Assembly: GCA_031253985.1 (NCBI GenBank)
Contig: JAIRVH010000137.1
Span: forward strand, 62,001-126,000
Direction of reading: 5' to 3'
DNA: 64,000 nt
Origin: Sphingobacterium sp.
Lineage (GTDB): Bacteria; Bacteroidota; Bacteroidia; Sphingobacteriales; Sphingobacteriaceae
How positions within the stretch are numbered: the first letter of the stretch is position 1; the number at the start of each line of letters is the position of its first letter. The translations under genes and the position numbers were made by a program. The notes beneath the pieces were generated by a model. That model did no database searches and had not been told where the DNA came from. It was given only the letters and a program-made list of their open reading frames with translations. This document shows, in pieces, positions 33,326 through 42,629 of the stretch.

Positions 33326-35437
33326 CTAATGCCAGTTTGAAAGGAAGCCAGTATAAAATTTGAAATTCCTATTCGCTAATTCCTTTAATGATTCCGGTAC
33401 ATCCCATTGTTCACCGTAAGCATGAAATGCTTCACATTCAGCTACAAAAATCGGGAGGGTTGTAAGGTCGATATGACCAAATACCCCACCTGTATAAGAA
33501 GCATAACCTACTCCCAGGATGGAACCAATATCTCCGTCAATAGGTCGGTCAATTATACCTCCCTCCAGACAGCGGTAGCTATCTAGAGCCATGACGTGGA
33601 GCAGTCTCTTACGAATAGTTGGTGGGGTTAAAGTGTTTGATTGTAGTGATATAGTCGGGTTTTTCCAAATTGTTTTCTTTTTGCTTTCTATGTCATAATC
33701 GTAAAATCCAACGCCTGATTTTTTGCCTTTTCTTCCCTGATCAACCATTTTTTTGAGGTAGCTATATGCCCGTTGCTGGCTGGGGTGGAGTGCGGGAAAT
33801 TGATCGTAAACATGAAGCATCAATTCCAGAGATATTTCGTCCAATACTGCCAAAGGGCCCACTGCAAATCCAGCTGCGACGGCTTCCTCTTCGATCAGTA
33901 AAGGAGAAATTCCTTCCAGTACCATTGTGATGCCCTCGAGTAAATAGTTGAAGAAAATACGCGACGTAAAAAATCCTGGGCCATCATGGACTATTATTGG
34001 AATTTTATTAAGCTTTAATGCTGTTGTAAGTGCCTTCTGTAAGGTGATTTCATCAGTTTCTTTTCCGCAGATAATCTCCACCAGTGGCATGCGGTCTACG
34101 GGAGAAAAGAAATGCATACCGATAAAACTTTTGGATTTATGAGCTGCTTTTGCAAGCTCAGTAATGGGTAACGAGGTTGTATTTGAGGCGAAAAAGCCGT
34201 TATCTGCCAGGTAGGGTAGGCTTTCCTGAGTTACGGCTGCTTTTAAAGAAAAATCTTCAAATACAGCTTCTATAATGCAGTCGGATCCATTCAGGTCGCC
34301 GACTTTTTCCGTAGGTTTTATGCGGGAAAGCAATTGTTCCTGTTGAGATTGGTTCAGGATTCCCATAGCCAGCAATTTTTCGCAAAGCTGGGTCGAATAA
34401 GCTTTACCCCGTTCGGCCTGAATGATTGTAACATCTTTTAAAACAACCTCGATTCCTGCTCTGGCAGCTTCATAGGCAATACCGGATCCCATCATTCCTG
34501 CACCCAAAATTCCTATTTTGTTTAGCGTATAGTTATTCAGCAGCCCGATTCGGTTCGGTGATTGCGCGTCTTGAACGCCATAGTAAAGGGTTCGGATCAT
34601 ATGGAGCGGTTCGGGCCGATTGAGCACTTCAAGGTATAAAGTGACCTCTTGATCCATCGCTTGAATTGGGGTAGATGAAGCTCTTTTCTTTAACAATTCG
34701 ATGACTGCATTCGTTCCTGGATATAAGCCACGTGCCTTTCTTTGGACATTAAGAATGGCTTCAGGGCTTAACTGATCTTTTTGTTTGGTTTCTTTATCTG
34801 GAATCAGAAGGGGATTCTTAAGAATCCATTTTTTTGCCAGTAATATGCCCTCGTCTTGTTGCTGCGTAACTTCATCGATTAATCCCTGTTTGTAGGCTTC
34901 TTCACTATTCATGAACTTTCCCTGTGTCAGAAGATTTAAGGTAGCAGAATTCCCGATCAATGAAGGTAAATAAACGGTACTTCCAAAACCAGTAAACAGA
35001 CCGTATTTGCTTTCCGGGAAGCCAAATTTGAGCTTTTGGGAGGCAATACGGTATCCAGCCCATAACATAGTTGCCAGCGGAATATCTGTACAGTTTTCTG
35101 TAAAGATCGAGACGATAGGCTTGTTTAACTCTTTCCAGGCCAAGGTTTTCAGTATAAGTGACTTTAATGTTGATGCAGTTGAATCACTAGAGGAAAATTG
35201 ATTAAATAATTGGGCATATTCGATTTTTCCGACTGGAATCGGACAATAGTATATTACACCGGCTGTATCTTCCTGTTGTAGCGTAAAGGTAACTAAATCA
35301 ACAAATTGTAGGAGGTAATCTACCATATGCAGTTGTTCGGGAAGTACCTTTGATAGGGGACTTATCGTTGCAATCTGTTGGTTATCCCGCTCGATGTGGA
35401 AAAGGGATTGTCTAAAAAAACGGTTATTTTCATCCAT
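33326..35437 (-). CDS. Fatty acid oxidation complex alpha subunit-like (enoyl-CoA hydratase/3-hydroxyacyl-CoA dehydrogenase)
   Basis: 703 residues of FadB/FadJ architecture. Residues ~1-200 are a crotonase-like hydratase domain (GYRIASQKLKFGFPESKYGLFTGFGSTVYLP). A linker leads to an NAD-binding Rossmann domain with KIGILGAGMMGSGIAYEAARAG at ~308 and MHFFSPVDRMPLVEII, then the C-terminal 3HCDH domains. It carries out the second and third steps of beta-oxidation in the cytoplasm. The first domain is more divergent than the rest, so its hydratase activity is less certain. It lies 26 nt after the acyl-CoA dehydrogenase gene (same operon), with the thiolase gene divergent. Confidence 0.9.
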   Translation of the reverse strand: MDENNRFFRQSLFHIERDNQQIATISPLSKVLPEQLHMVDYLLQFVDLVTFTLQQEDTAGVIYYCPIPVGKIEYAQLFNQFSSSDSTASTLKSLILKTLAWKELNKPIVSIFTENCTDIPLATMLWAGYRIASQKLKFGFPESKYGLFTGFGSTVYLPSLIGNSATLNLLTQGKFMNSEEAYKQGLIDEVTQQQDEGILLAKKWILKNPLLIPDKETKQKDQLSPEAILNVQRKARGLYPGTNAVIELLKKRASSTPIQAMDQEVTLYLEVLNRPEPLHMIRTLYYGVQDAQSPNRIGLLNNYTLNKIGILGAGMMGSGIAYEAARAGIEVVLKDVTIIQAERGKAYSTQLCEKLLAMGILNQSQQEQLLSRIKPTEKVGDLNGSDCIIEAVFEDFSLKAAVTQESLPYLADNGFFASNTTSLPITELAKAAHKSKSFIGMHFFSPVDRMPLVEIICGKETDEITLQKALTTALKLNKIPIIVHDGPGFFTSRIFFNYLLEGITMVLEGISPLLIEEEAVAAGFAVGPLAVLDEISLELMLHVYDQFPALHPSQQRAYSYLKKMVDQGRKGKKSGVGFYDYDIESKKKTIWKNPTISLQSNTLTPPTIRKRLLHVMALDSYRCLEGGIIDRPIDGDIGSILGVGYASYTGGVFGHIDLTTLPIFVAECEAFHAYGEQWDVPESLKELANRNFKFYTGFLSNWH

Positions 35438-35463
35438 GATGCCAGAAAATTGATAGGAATATT

Positions 35464-36636
35464 TTAATTAGATTTACCCGATTGATAAGTGATATTATCT
35501 ATCGTCATTTTTGCAATAATTTCGAGCATGATTTCTGACGTTCCGCCGATAATTGTGCCGACACGTACATCCCGATACAAGCGTGCTATTTTATAGTCTT
35601 CGGTAAAACCATAACCACCAAATAGTTGGAGACACTGATTGACCACATGTACTGCGAGTTCGCTCGCTTGTAATTTAGCAATAGAGCATTCCTGTACCGC
35701 ATATTCATGCTGGTTTTGAAGGTCACAGCAATGATAAACAAAGGCTTTAGTGGTGGCGATATCTGCAGCCATTTGTGCAATCCGGTGTCTGATGGTTTGG
35801 AATTCCTGGATTTTTTTTCCAAAAGCTTCCCGCTGTGCGATATACTCGAGTGTATATTGAAGGGCAGAATCTGCTGTTGCAATACTATGAATGGCGGCAG
35901 TAAGCCGCTCCAGTTGGAGACCGTCCATTAAATAACGAAATCCTTCACCTTCTTTCCCGACAAGGTGGGAAATGGGAACCCGGACATTGTTAAATCCCAA
36001 TTCAGCAGTATCCGATGCATGCCAGCCTAATTTATTAATCTTATTTGTAGAAACTCCCGGCGTATTTTTCTCGATAATTAGTAGACTAATGCCCTTTGCA
36101 CCTTGATTGGGGTCGGTTTTGACCGCCGTGATGAAGAAATCCCCGTAGTAACCATTGGTAATAAAAGTTTTAGAGCCGTTGACAATATAAAAGTCGCCAT
36201 CGCGAACTGCGGTCGTTTTGATGTGTTTTACATCGGAACCTGCACCGGGCTCAGTAATTGCAACTGCACTGATCATATCGCCAGCGATGACCGGTTTAAG
36301 ATAACGTGTTTTTAGCTCATCTGAACCATATTTCAATAAATAAGGGGCCGACATGAATTGGATAACAAGTGCAGAGATGGTAAATCCTCCTGAGAAGCAA
36401 TAGGACAATTCTTCACAGAGCACTAGCGAGTAATAAAAATCGAGGTCAACTCCGCCATATATTTCTGGGTAATTGAGCCCCATGAGTCCCATGTCACCCA
36501 TCTTCTTCCAAATACTTCGATCTATTTCTCCCCGTTTTTCCCAGTCATCGACATAGGGGATGATTTCTTTTCGAATAAATGCGCGAAGCGTCTCGCGAAA
36601 GATTTGATGTTCAGCTGTAAACCGGATTGTCTGCAT
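35464..36636 (-). CDS. Acyl-CoA dehydrogenase
   Basis: 390 residues. FAD enzyme for the first beta-oxidation step, needing electron transfer flavoprotein. Seen are AITEPGAGSDVKHIKT, the substrate-binding FITNGYYGDFFI, WHASDTAELGFNNVRVP, LQLFGGYGFTEDYKIARLYRDVRVGTIIGGTSEIM (with the catalytic Glu region). Chain length preference cannot be read from the sequence. It is first of the operon with the FadJ-like gene and divergent from the thiolase gene, so the three could form one regulated beta-oxidation unit. Confidence 0.93.
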   Translation of the reverse strand: MQTIRFTAEHQIFRETLRAFIRKEIIPYVDDWEKRGEIDRSIWKKMGDMGLMGLNYPEIYGGVDLDFYYSLVLCEELSYCFSGGFTISALVIQFMSAPYLLKYGSDELKTRYLKPVIAGDMISAVAITEPGAGSDVKHIKTTAVRDGDFYIVNGSKTFITNGYYGDFFITAVKTDPNQGAKGISLLIIEKNTPGVSTNKINKLGWHASDTAELGFNNVRVPISHLVGKEGEGFRYLMDGLQLERLTAAIHSIATADSALQYTLEYIAQREAFGKKIQEFQTIRHRIAQMAADIATTKAFVYHCCDLQNQHEYAVQECSIAKLQASELAVHVVNQCLQLFGGYGFTEDYKIARLYRDVRVGTIIGGTSEIMLEIIAKMTIDNITYQSGKSN

Positions 36637-36902
36637 AATCGTTTATCTTGCTACTGGTTATTTTATCTGCGTGGGTTTATGAATGCCCAAGCGTTCGGAT
36701 TCTATGTAAACGAATTTAATGAAAAGCCTTCGCTTTTTACGAATTTTTATTCTTTATTTTCTGTTAAATTGTTTAGGTAGGGAAGTTTTTTAGTTGATTT
36801 TTGTCCATTTATTTTGTTTTGATGCAAAAAAATAAAACCGGGTCGTTGTGTTGTCTCTGTTATATTTTTTATCTTTAGGCATAATTATAAACTTTTTATA
36901 CC

Positions 36903-38081
36903 ATGTCAAAAAGAGTATTTATTGTTGCGGCGAAACGTACGCCAATTGGAAGTTTTGGCGGCGCATTGTCGTCTATCTCGGCTCCAGATCTCGCTGCTCA
37001 TGCTGTCCGCGCTGTAATTGCTGAAACAGCTGTCTCTACTGATTCAATCGATGAAATTATTATTGGTGCCGTTTTGCAAGCTGATCTTGGGCAGGCCCCA
37101 GCCCGACAGGTTGCACGATTGGCTGGTTTATCAGATCATACTTCTGCAACAACCCTTAATAAGGTATGTGCAAGCGGAATGAAAGCAATAGCGGTGGCTG
37201 CGCAGTCCATTTTATTGGGAGATGCCGACATCGTGATTGCAGGTGGGATGGAGAGCATGAGTCGAGTGCCATTTTATACGAATACCATGCGTTGGGGCGC
37301 TAAATTTGGAGCTCAAAGTCTCAGTGACGGCTTGCAACGTGATGGTCTTAGTGATGCCTATTCGAATGAAGCAATGGGTGTCTTTGCAGAATTATGCGCT
37401 GAAAAATATGCTATCAGCCGCGAAGACCAAGATAATTATGCAATCAGTTCGTATAAACGCAGCCTCGATGCTTGGCAAAAAAATAAATTTTTAAAAGAGG
37501 TTCAGCCTATAGCAATACAAACGCGTAAAGGGGAAGTGACCGTTTCACGGGATGAGGAGTTTTCTCAAGTCAATTTTGATAAGATACCCGAACTTAAACC
37601 AGCCTTCAAAAAGGATGGAACGGTCACTGCAGCCAACGCATCCACAATCAGTGACGGAGCTGCGGCAGTACTTTTGATGTCTGGTGAAAAAGTGAGTGAG
37701 CTCGGCCTTACCCCATTAGCCGAGATTGTGGCTTATGCCGATGCCGAACAGGCGCCCGAGTGGTTTACAACCACACCAAGTGTTGCTACAGAAAAAGTGT
37801 TGAAAAAAGCTGGACTGACGATTTCGGATATTGACTATTTTGAATTTAATGAAGCTTTTTCTGTTGTCGCTTTGGCAAATGCGCAAATTTTAGGCTTGCC
37901 CTTGGATAAGATAAACATTTATGGTGGCGCAGTTTCCTTAGGTCACCCGTTAGGTTGCTCAGGAGCGAGAATTATCGTCACATTAAGCAGTATCTTACGG
38001 CAGGAAGGAGGGGGTATTGGACTGGCGGCAATATGTAATGGTGGCGGTGGAGCCTCTGCGATGATTATAAAAAAGATTTAA
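36903..38081 (+). CDS. Acetyl-CoA C-acyltransferase (thiolase)
   Basis: 392 residues, typical thiolase length. The nucleophilic Cys lies in NKVCASGMKAIAVAAQ (~residue 88), with GGMESMSRVPFY, the His in EFNEAFSVVALANA, GHPLGCSGARI and the second Cys in AICNGGGGASAMII. It cleaves 3-ketoacyl-CoA or forms acetoacetyl-CoA. It is divergent from the acyl-CoA dehydrogenase/FadJ-like operon across a 266-nt gap, consistent with the last step of beta-oxidation; a biosynthetic acetyl-CoA acetyltransferase is the alternative. Confidence 0.93.
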   Translation: MSKRVFIVAAKRTPIGSFGGALSSISAPDLAAHAVRAVIAETAVSTDSIDEIIIGAVLQADLGQAPARQVARLAGLSDHTSATTLNKVCASGMKAIAVAAQSILLGDADIVIAGGMESMSRVPFYTNTMRWGAKFGAQSLSDGLQRDGLSDAYSNEAMGVFAELCAEKYAISREDQDNYAISSYKRSLDAWQKNKFLKEVQPIAIQTRKGEVTVSRDEEFSQVNFDKIPELKPAFKKDGTVTAANASTISDGAAAVLLMSGEKVSELGLTPLAEIVAYADAEQAPEWFTTTPSVATEKVLKKAGLTISDIDYFEFNEAFSVVALANAQILGLPLDKINIYGGAVSLGHPLGCSGARIIVTLSSILRQEGGGIGLAAICNGGGGASAMIIKKI

Positions 38082-38087
38082 GTTCTT

Positions 38088-38122
38088 CGTCCAGATAATG
38101 TTCCTTGAATCTTATCTGGACG
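38088..38122. terminator. Hairpin after the thiolase gene
   Basis: CGTCCAGATAA and TTATCTGGACG form an 11-bp stem with a 13-nt loop between the thiolase gene and the convergent small gene. It lacks a T-tract, so termination is only likely. Confidence 0.5.
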
Positions 38123-38145
38123 GAGTTTACGTCGAACTAATCGCA

Positions 38146-38364
38146 CTATTCTTCATAAAGCCGACTGGCTTCAACGCCATGTAGTGCAAGTTCTGATTCG
38201 ATTTCCGTTGGATTTAATCGGATGCCTTCGATGGTTAATAGATTATAAATAGAATCCAGGTCTATTTTCCATTCGTGGATGCCATTCAATTTTTCAACAG
38301 CCTGTTTAATTTTGTCTACAAGACTGGGATGTTGTGCATTAGTTTCGAAAATGAGCTTTTCCAT
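38146..38364 (-). CDS. HMA-like small protein lacking the metal-binding cysteines
   Basis: 72 residues. The opening KLIFETN, the alternation of strand and helix (DKIKQAVEKLNGIHEWKIDLDS, then LTIEGIRLNPTEIESELALHGVEASRL) and the size match the ferredoxin-like fold of heavy-metal-associated (CopZ-like) domains. However, the usual CxxC loop is replaced by AQHPSLV and the protein has no Cys at all. It therefore cannot bind copper in the usual way. Its role is unknown; the cysteine-less variant occurs widely enough in Bacteroidota to be a family rather than decay, but that is recollection, not shown here. Confidence 0.55.
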   Translation of the reverse strand: MEKLIFETNAQHPSLVDKIKQAVEKLNGIHEWKIDLDSIYNLLTIEGIRLNPTEIESELALHGVEASRLYEE

Positions 38365-38499
38365 AGTGTTTCATATTAAGCCTGATAGAAAACCAGGCGG
38401 GTTTAACCAAAATAGCGCAGACAATCATTTGATCGGCTAATTACAATAGTCTCAATATAAGGATAATATCCTGAAATTAATGTTTTAAAGTGACTAAAT

Positions 38500-38650
38500 T
38501 GTAATGAAACTGTTAATTTTTGTAATAAATACATGGGAATTTTATACTTGTATTTTCTCACTTATAGCATTGGATTCTGTTTCATTGTAAACTAATATTT
38601 ATTTTTTACGACAAATCCTTTCCAATGCCGTATTTTCATTTGTAATGAAA
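38500..38650. promoter_or_regulatory. Repeated TGTAATGAAA words upstream of the LytS/LytTR pair
   Basis: TGTAATGAAAC at 38500-38510, GTTTCATTGTAAAC at 38579-38592 and the perfect inverted repeat TTTCATT-TGT-AATGAAA at 38634-38650 lie within 170 nt ahead of the kinase gene. The reverse complement, GTTTCATTACA, recurs at 40139-40149 right after the response regulator gene. They are plausible autoregulatory binding sites of the LytTR protein. The last one overlaps the start region of the kinase gene. Confidence 0.5.
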
Positions 38651-38667
38651 TTTTAAGTAAGTTTGGG

Positions 38668-39408
38668 ATGAACATGACGACTGAGATCTTTTATATAATC
38701 ATTCTAATATTGCTGACAATCGTTGTTGTACTTTCTGGTTTATATATCGTTTTAAAGCAAAAATACAAGAAGCTTGCAGGAGAAAACAAACGGCAAAAAG
38801 AGCTTTTTAATCGCATGGATAACGGAAAGATGGAGCATTTTCATCGCGCTCAGTTAAATCCCCATTTATTGAAAAATTCGCTGAATGGTATTCTTTCCCA
38901 TGCCTACCAAACCTATTATACGATGGACAAATTGGCGATGGTATTGGACTACGTACTTTATGAAAGTGAGGACGAACTTGTCTCACCTAAGGCCGAGATT
39001 GAATTTGCACGTAATCTTATTGAAATTAATAAAGTTAAGCTTAGCCCATTATTTGATATACGTGTTAAATTTGATGTGGATGAGCTCGATGATGCTGTGT
39101 TTGATACACCGACTTTGGTTCCTTTAATGACAGTTGATTTGATCGAAAACGCCTTTAAACATGCCGACTTCCATAGTGCTGATTCTTTTATCTCCATTAA
39201 TATGACATTTAGGAACGGAGTATTGGATCTTGTCGTCAGTAATCGAATATCAAAACGCTCACCTTTGCAAAAACAGAAAAGTGGCATAGGAAGTAAGACG
39301 TTAGAGGAGCGTCTCATGTTATATTATCCGGGCAAGCATCGATTGGATCGGTTTGTAGAGAATGATGTTTACAGTGCTCACCTTCAAATCAGATTATATG
39401 CGGATTGA
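38668..39408 (+). CDS. LytS-type sensor histidine kinase (HisKA_7TM-less, one membrane helix)
   Basis: 246 residues. One N-terminal membrane helix (IFYIIILILLTIVVVLSGLYIVL) with no periplasmic sensor domain, then a His_kinase (PF06580) box LNPHLLKNSLNGIL and an ATPase core with LIENAFKHA (N box) and the glycine-rich KSGIGSKTLEERL. The H box differs from the usual NPHFLFN. It may sense through a partner or the membrane. Stop overlaps the LytTR regulator gene start, so the pair is translationally coupled. Confidence 0.86.
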   Translation: MNMTTEIFYIIILILLTIVVVLSGLYIVLKQKYKKLAGENKRQKELFNRMDNGKMEHFHRAQLNPHLLKNSLNGILSHAYQTYYTMDKLAMVLDYVLYESEDELVSPKAEIEFARNLIEINKVKLSPLFDIRVKFDVDELDDAVFDTPTLVPLMTVDLIENAFKHADFHSADSFISINMTFRNGVLDLVVSNRISKRSPLQKQKSGIGSKTLEERLMLYYPGKHRLDRFVENDVYSAHLQIRLYAD

Positions 39409-40123
39409 GAGAAATTTAAAGTGTATACTGTTGGATGACGAAATACCAAGTTTGCGTTTTTTGAAAATGCTCTGTGAGCAAATTCCCGGACTGGAGGTTG
39501 TCAGGGCTTTTAATGATCCCGTTTCTTTGCTGCAGGAGTATAAGGAGCTAAGTTTCGATTTTTGTATTTTGGATATTGAAATGCCGGAGTTTAATGGATT
39601 TGATGTAGCCAAGGTACTAAAAGACTATCCGATTGTATTTTCTACAGCCTACAAGCAATATGCAAGTGATGCTTTTGATATCAATGCCGTTGATTATATG
39701 CGCAAGCCGATCTCATTACAACGACTTCAGCAAGCAATTATGAAGGTAGAGCAAGTTCTCAACAGCCAGCCCGAAATGATTTCTTTTGCACAGTTTAATA
39801 CGAACAAGGGAAAGGCAATACTTTATTTTGAACAGATTAATTACATTCAGATTGCTGATGTGGACAGTCGCGATAAAACGGTATATCTGTCGGATGGCTC
39901 TCTCGTATTACTAAAAAATATAAGTTTTGACAAGTTGCTCGCAATCTTACCTGCCCCTGATTTTATTCGCATCAATAAAAAAGAGATCATTGCAACCAAG
40001 ATTGTCAAATTTTTCTCTGCGGATGAGGTAACCAGCAATTTATTGGATGAGCAGAATCTGCCTCTACTTTTTAATTTGGGCGAGTCGTATAAAAAGGTAT
40101 TCCACGATACGTTCAGTAGTTGA
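39398..40123 (+). CDS. LytTR-type response regulator
   Basis: 241 residues. The receiver domain (LKCILLDDEIPSLRFL..., phosphoacceptor Asp in CILDIEMPEFNGFDVAKVL, conserved Lys in DYMRKPISLQRL) is followed by a divergent LytTR DNA-binding domain (~135-235, YFEQINYIQIADVDSRDKTVYL). The start at 39398 overlaps the kinase stop; a longer start at 39362 is less likely. Probable target sites are the repeated TGTAATGAAA words around the pair. It may also control the following antiporter gene. Confidence 0.88.
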   Translation: MRIERNLKCILLDDEIPSLRFLKMLCEQIPGLEVVRAFNDPVSLLQEYKELSFDFCILDIEMPEFNGFDVAKVLKDYPIVFSTAYKQYASDAFDINAVDYMRKPISLQRLQQAIMKVEQVLNSQPEMISFAQFNTNKGKAILYFEQINYIQIADVDSRDKTVYLSDGSLVLLKNISFDKLLAILPAPDFIRINKKEIIATKIVKFFSADEVTSNLLDEQNLPLLFNLGESYKKVFHDTFSS

Positions 40124-40300
40124 TTACAAAATTCTTTAGTTTCATTACATTTTTTTCTAGTCTGACGTTCCTGGCAGCTTTAAAACTGCAATAGAATTAT
40201 ATTTTTGCTGTGACCATATGTCGGAGCCGCTGTTGCTTGGTCAATATTGGTGGAGATTAATATGCTATTGTCACTACATTTATTTTAATTGCTATTAAAG

Positions 40301-42568
40301 ATGAGAAAATACAGGAATACAATCTTCTATGTCGTTCTGATAGGTACATTACTTGCAGTCATGTATTGGGTAATTCATTTAGGGACACAGTTACAGGCTC
40401 CAGAATTAAGTGGTGGCGAAAAGACAAGTAAAGGTGCTTGGCAAGATTTTACATCAACTTTATTACACAGTATCAAGCATCCCCTGGCTATTCTATTGGC
40501 CCAGATTGTAACTATTATTATTGCTGCCCGTATCATGGGATGGATTTGTATAAAGATTAAGCAGCCTGTTGTGATTGGAGAAATGCTGGCGGGAATTATA
40601 CTGGGGCCATCTTTACTAGGACTCTATTTCCCCGAGTTTTCACATACGCTTTTTCCGATTGAATCATTGAGCAATTTGCAGTTTCTGAGCCAGATCGGAC
40701 TGATCTTGTTTATGTTTATAATTGGAATGGAACTCGATTTGAATGTACTTCGGAATAAAGCACACGACGCCGTTGTGATTTCTCACGCAAGTATCGTGAT
40801 TCCGTTTACTTTAGGGATCACCTTAGCTTATTTTTTATATTTATTCCATCCACCAGCCAATGTTGAGTTTTTATCTTATAGCTTGTTTATCGGCATTTCA
40901 ATGAGTATAACGGCATTTCCGGTTCTTGCCCGAATTATACAGGAGAGAGGATTGCAAAAGAGTAAGCTAGGAGCAATGGCGATTACCTGTGCCGCTGCAG
41001 ACGATATTACGGCCTGGTGTATACTGGCTGTCGTGATTGCGATTGTAAAAGCTGGTGACTTTGCCAGTGCATTATATACTATTGCAATGGCTGTTGCCTA
41101 CGTGTTCATCATGATTAAGATTGTCCGTCCATTTTTGATGCGGGTTGGAGAGGTTAAAGGGAGTAAGGAGGCTTTAAGTAAACCTGTTGTTGCCATTTTC
41201 TTTATCGTGTTACTGTTTTCGGCATATGCGACAGAAGTGATCGGTATTCATGCGTTGTTCGGTGCGTTTATGGCTGGTGCAATTATGCCGGAAGGAAGCC
41301 GCTTTCGGACAGCGTTTATCGAAAAAATAGAGGATGTTTCCACCTTATTACTATTGCCTTTGTTCTTTGTCTATACTGGCCTCCGCACCCAAATCGGATT
41401 ACTCAATGACCCCCAGCTATGGATGATCACGGTTGTCATTATTTTAGTCGCCGTTATCGGTAAATTTGCAGGCAGCACTTTAGCCGCCCGTTTTGTTGGT
41501 CAAAGCTGGAAAGATAGTCTGAGTATTGGCGCATTGATGAATACACGGGGACTGATGGAGCTTATTGTTCTGAATATAGGCTATGACCTCGGTGTTTTAA
41601 GTGCTGAATTGTTTTCGATGATGGTGGTCATGGCATTAATTACTACGTTTATGACAGGACCTTCCCTCGATTTAATTAATTTTCTATACCGGCCTAAGAA
41701 AAATTCATTGCAGGAGGATCTTCAAAACAAAGCAAAGTTTAAAATTCTGCTGTCATTTGCGAAAAGTAATACTGGGATTTCATTGCTGCATTTAGCAAAC
41801 GCTTTAACATTGAAATCAAAAAAGAATGCAGAGATTACCGCGTTGCATATCGAACCTTCCAATGAATTACATCATTATGAAGTGGAAACACAGGAGCTAG
41901 ACAGTTTTCGTGAGATCAAACAAGTCGCTCAGGAATTAGAACAGCCAATACAGACCGTCTTTAAAATTTCGGGCGATATTGACAGTGAAATCGTTCAGAC
42001 TTCCAATGAAAGAGAACAGGATCTATTGCTATTAGGAGTTAGCGAATCCATTTATGAAGGTAGTTTACTGGGCCGATTTTTAGATTTTACTTCGCGGATC
42101 GTAAATCCTGAAAAGCTGTTTCATACGGTGACAAATGCGGAGTCTCCATTCACTACTTTCGATCGAAATCAACAGATTAATGCCAAAGTCAATGCTATGG
42201 TAGGCATCTTGATCGATAAGAACTTTGTAAAGGCGAGACGCGTGATTGTTCCTATTGTGTTAAAAAACGACGAATTTTTATGTGAAATGATTCAGCGTCT
42301 GATCCAGCATTCGGATGCGCAGATTATCGTTTGGGATCTTAATCAGGTACTGAGACAGAAAGAGAGCTTTAAAGAAAAATTGAGGCAATTGGAGCAACTT
42401 GTTCCCAATCATCTGACGATAACCGAAAAAGAATTAGACTATGAGGCCTGGCAGGAGCAGGATCTGATGTTGATAAGCTTGCCTAGTTGGAACAAAATCG
42501 TCAATAAGAAAGTGCACTGGCTTCAATTAACCCCCTCAACGCTGCTGATGGCAGATAGGAAGCCGTAA
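40301..42568 (+). CDS. CPA2-type monovalent cation/proton antiporter with USP-like C-terminus
   Basis: 755 residues. About 12-13 membrane helices (~20-460) form a Na+/H+ exchanger domain: GEMLAGIILGPSLLGLYFPEFS, IGLILFMFIIGMELDLNVL, ITCAAADDITAWCILA (the ion-binding Asp pair) and MNTRGLMELIVLN. The cytoplasmic remainder (~470-755) resembles paired universal-stress-protein-like domains (FKILLSFAKSNTGISLLHLANAL). It exchanges K+ or Na+ for protons. The start at 40301 is preferred to an upstream TTG. It follows the LytS/LytTR pair by about 180 nt, so it could be their target. Confidence 0.9.
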   Translation: MRKYRNTIFYVVLIGTLLAVMYWVIHLGTQLQAPELSGGEKTSKGAWQDFTSTLLHSIKHPLAILLAQIVTIIIAARIMGWICIKIKQPVVIGEMLAGIILGPSLLGLYFPEFSHTLFPIESLSNLQFLSQIGLILFMFIIGMELDLNVLRNKAHDAVVISHASIVIPFTLGITLAYFLYLFHPPANVEFLSYSLFIGISMSITAFPVLARIIQERGLQKSKLGAMAITCAAADDITAWCILAVVIAIVKAGDFASALYTIAMAVAYVFIMIKIVRPFLMRVGEVKGSKEALSKPVVAIFFIVLLFSAYATEVIGIHALFGAFMAGAIMPEGSRFRTAFIEKIEDVSTLLLLPLFFVYTGLRTQIGLLNDPQLWMITVVIILVAVIGKFAGSTLAARFVGQSWKDSLSIGALMNTRGLMELIVLNIGYDLGVLSAELFSMMVVMALITTFMTGPSLDLINFLYRPKKNSLQEDLQNKAKFKILLSFAKSNTGISLLHLANALTLKSKKNAEITALHIEPSNELHHYEVETQELDSFREIKQVAQELEQPIQTVFKISGDIDSEIVQTSNEREQDLLLLGVSESIYEGSLLGRFLDFTSRIVNPEKLFHTVTNAESPFTTFDRNQQINAKVNAMVGILIDKNFVKARRVIVPIVLKNDEFLCEMIQRLIQHSDAQIIVWDLNQVLRQKESFKEKLRQLEQLVPNHLTITEKELDYEAWQEQDLMLISLPSWNKIVNKKVHWLQLTPSTLLMADRKP

Positions 42569-42575
42569 AAGAAAA

Positions 42576-42611
42576 CTAAAAGCCCCTAGATCCATGTCTA
42601 GGGGCTTTTAG
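42576..42611. terminator. Bidirectional terminator
   Basis: CTAAAAGCCCCTAGA and TCTAGGGGCTTTTAG form a perfect 15-bp stem with a 6-nt loop between the antiporter gene and the convergent DEAD helicase gene. Confidence 0.9.
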
Positions 42612-42629
42612 TTAAGGCTTTTTAAGGGC

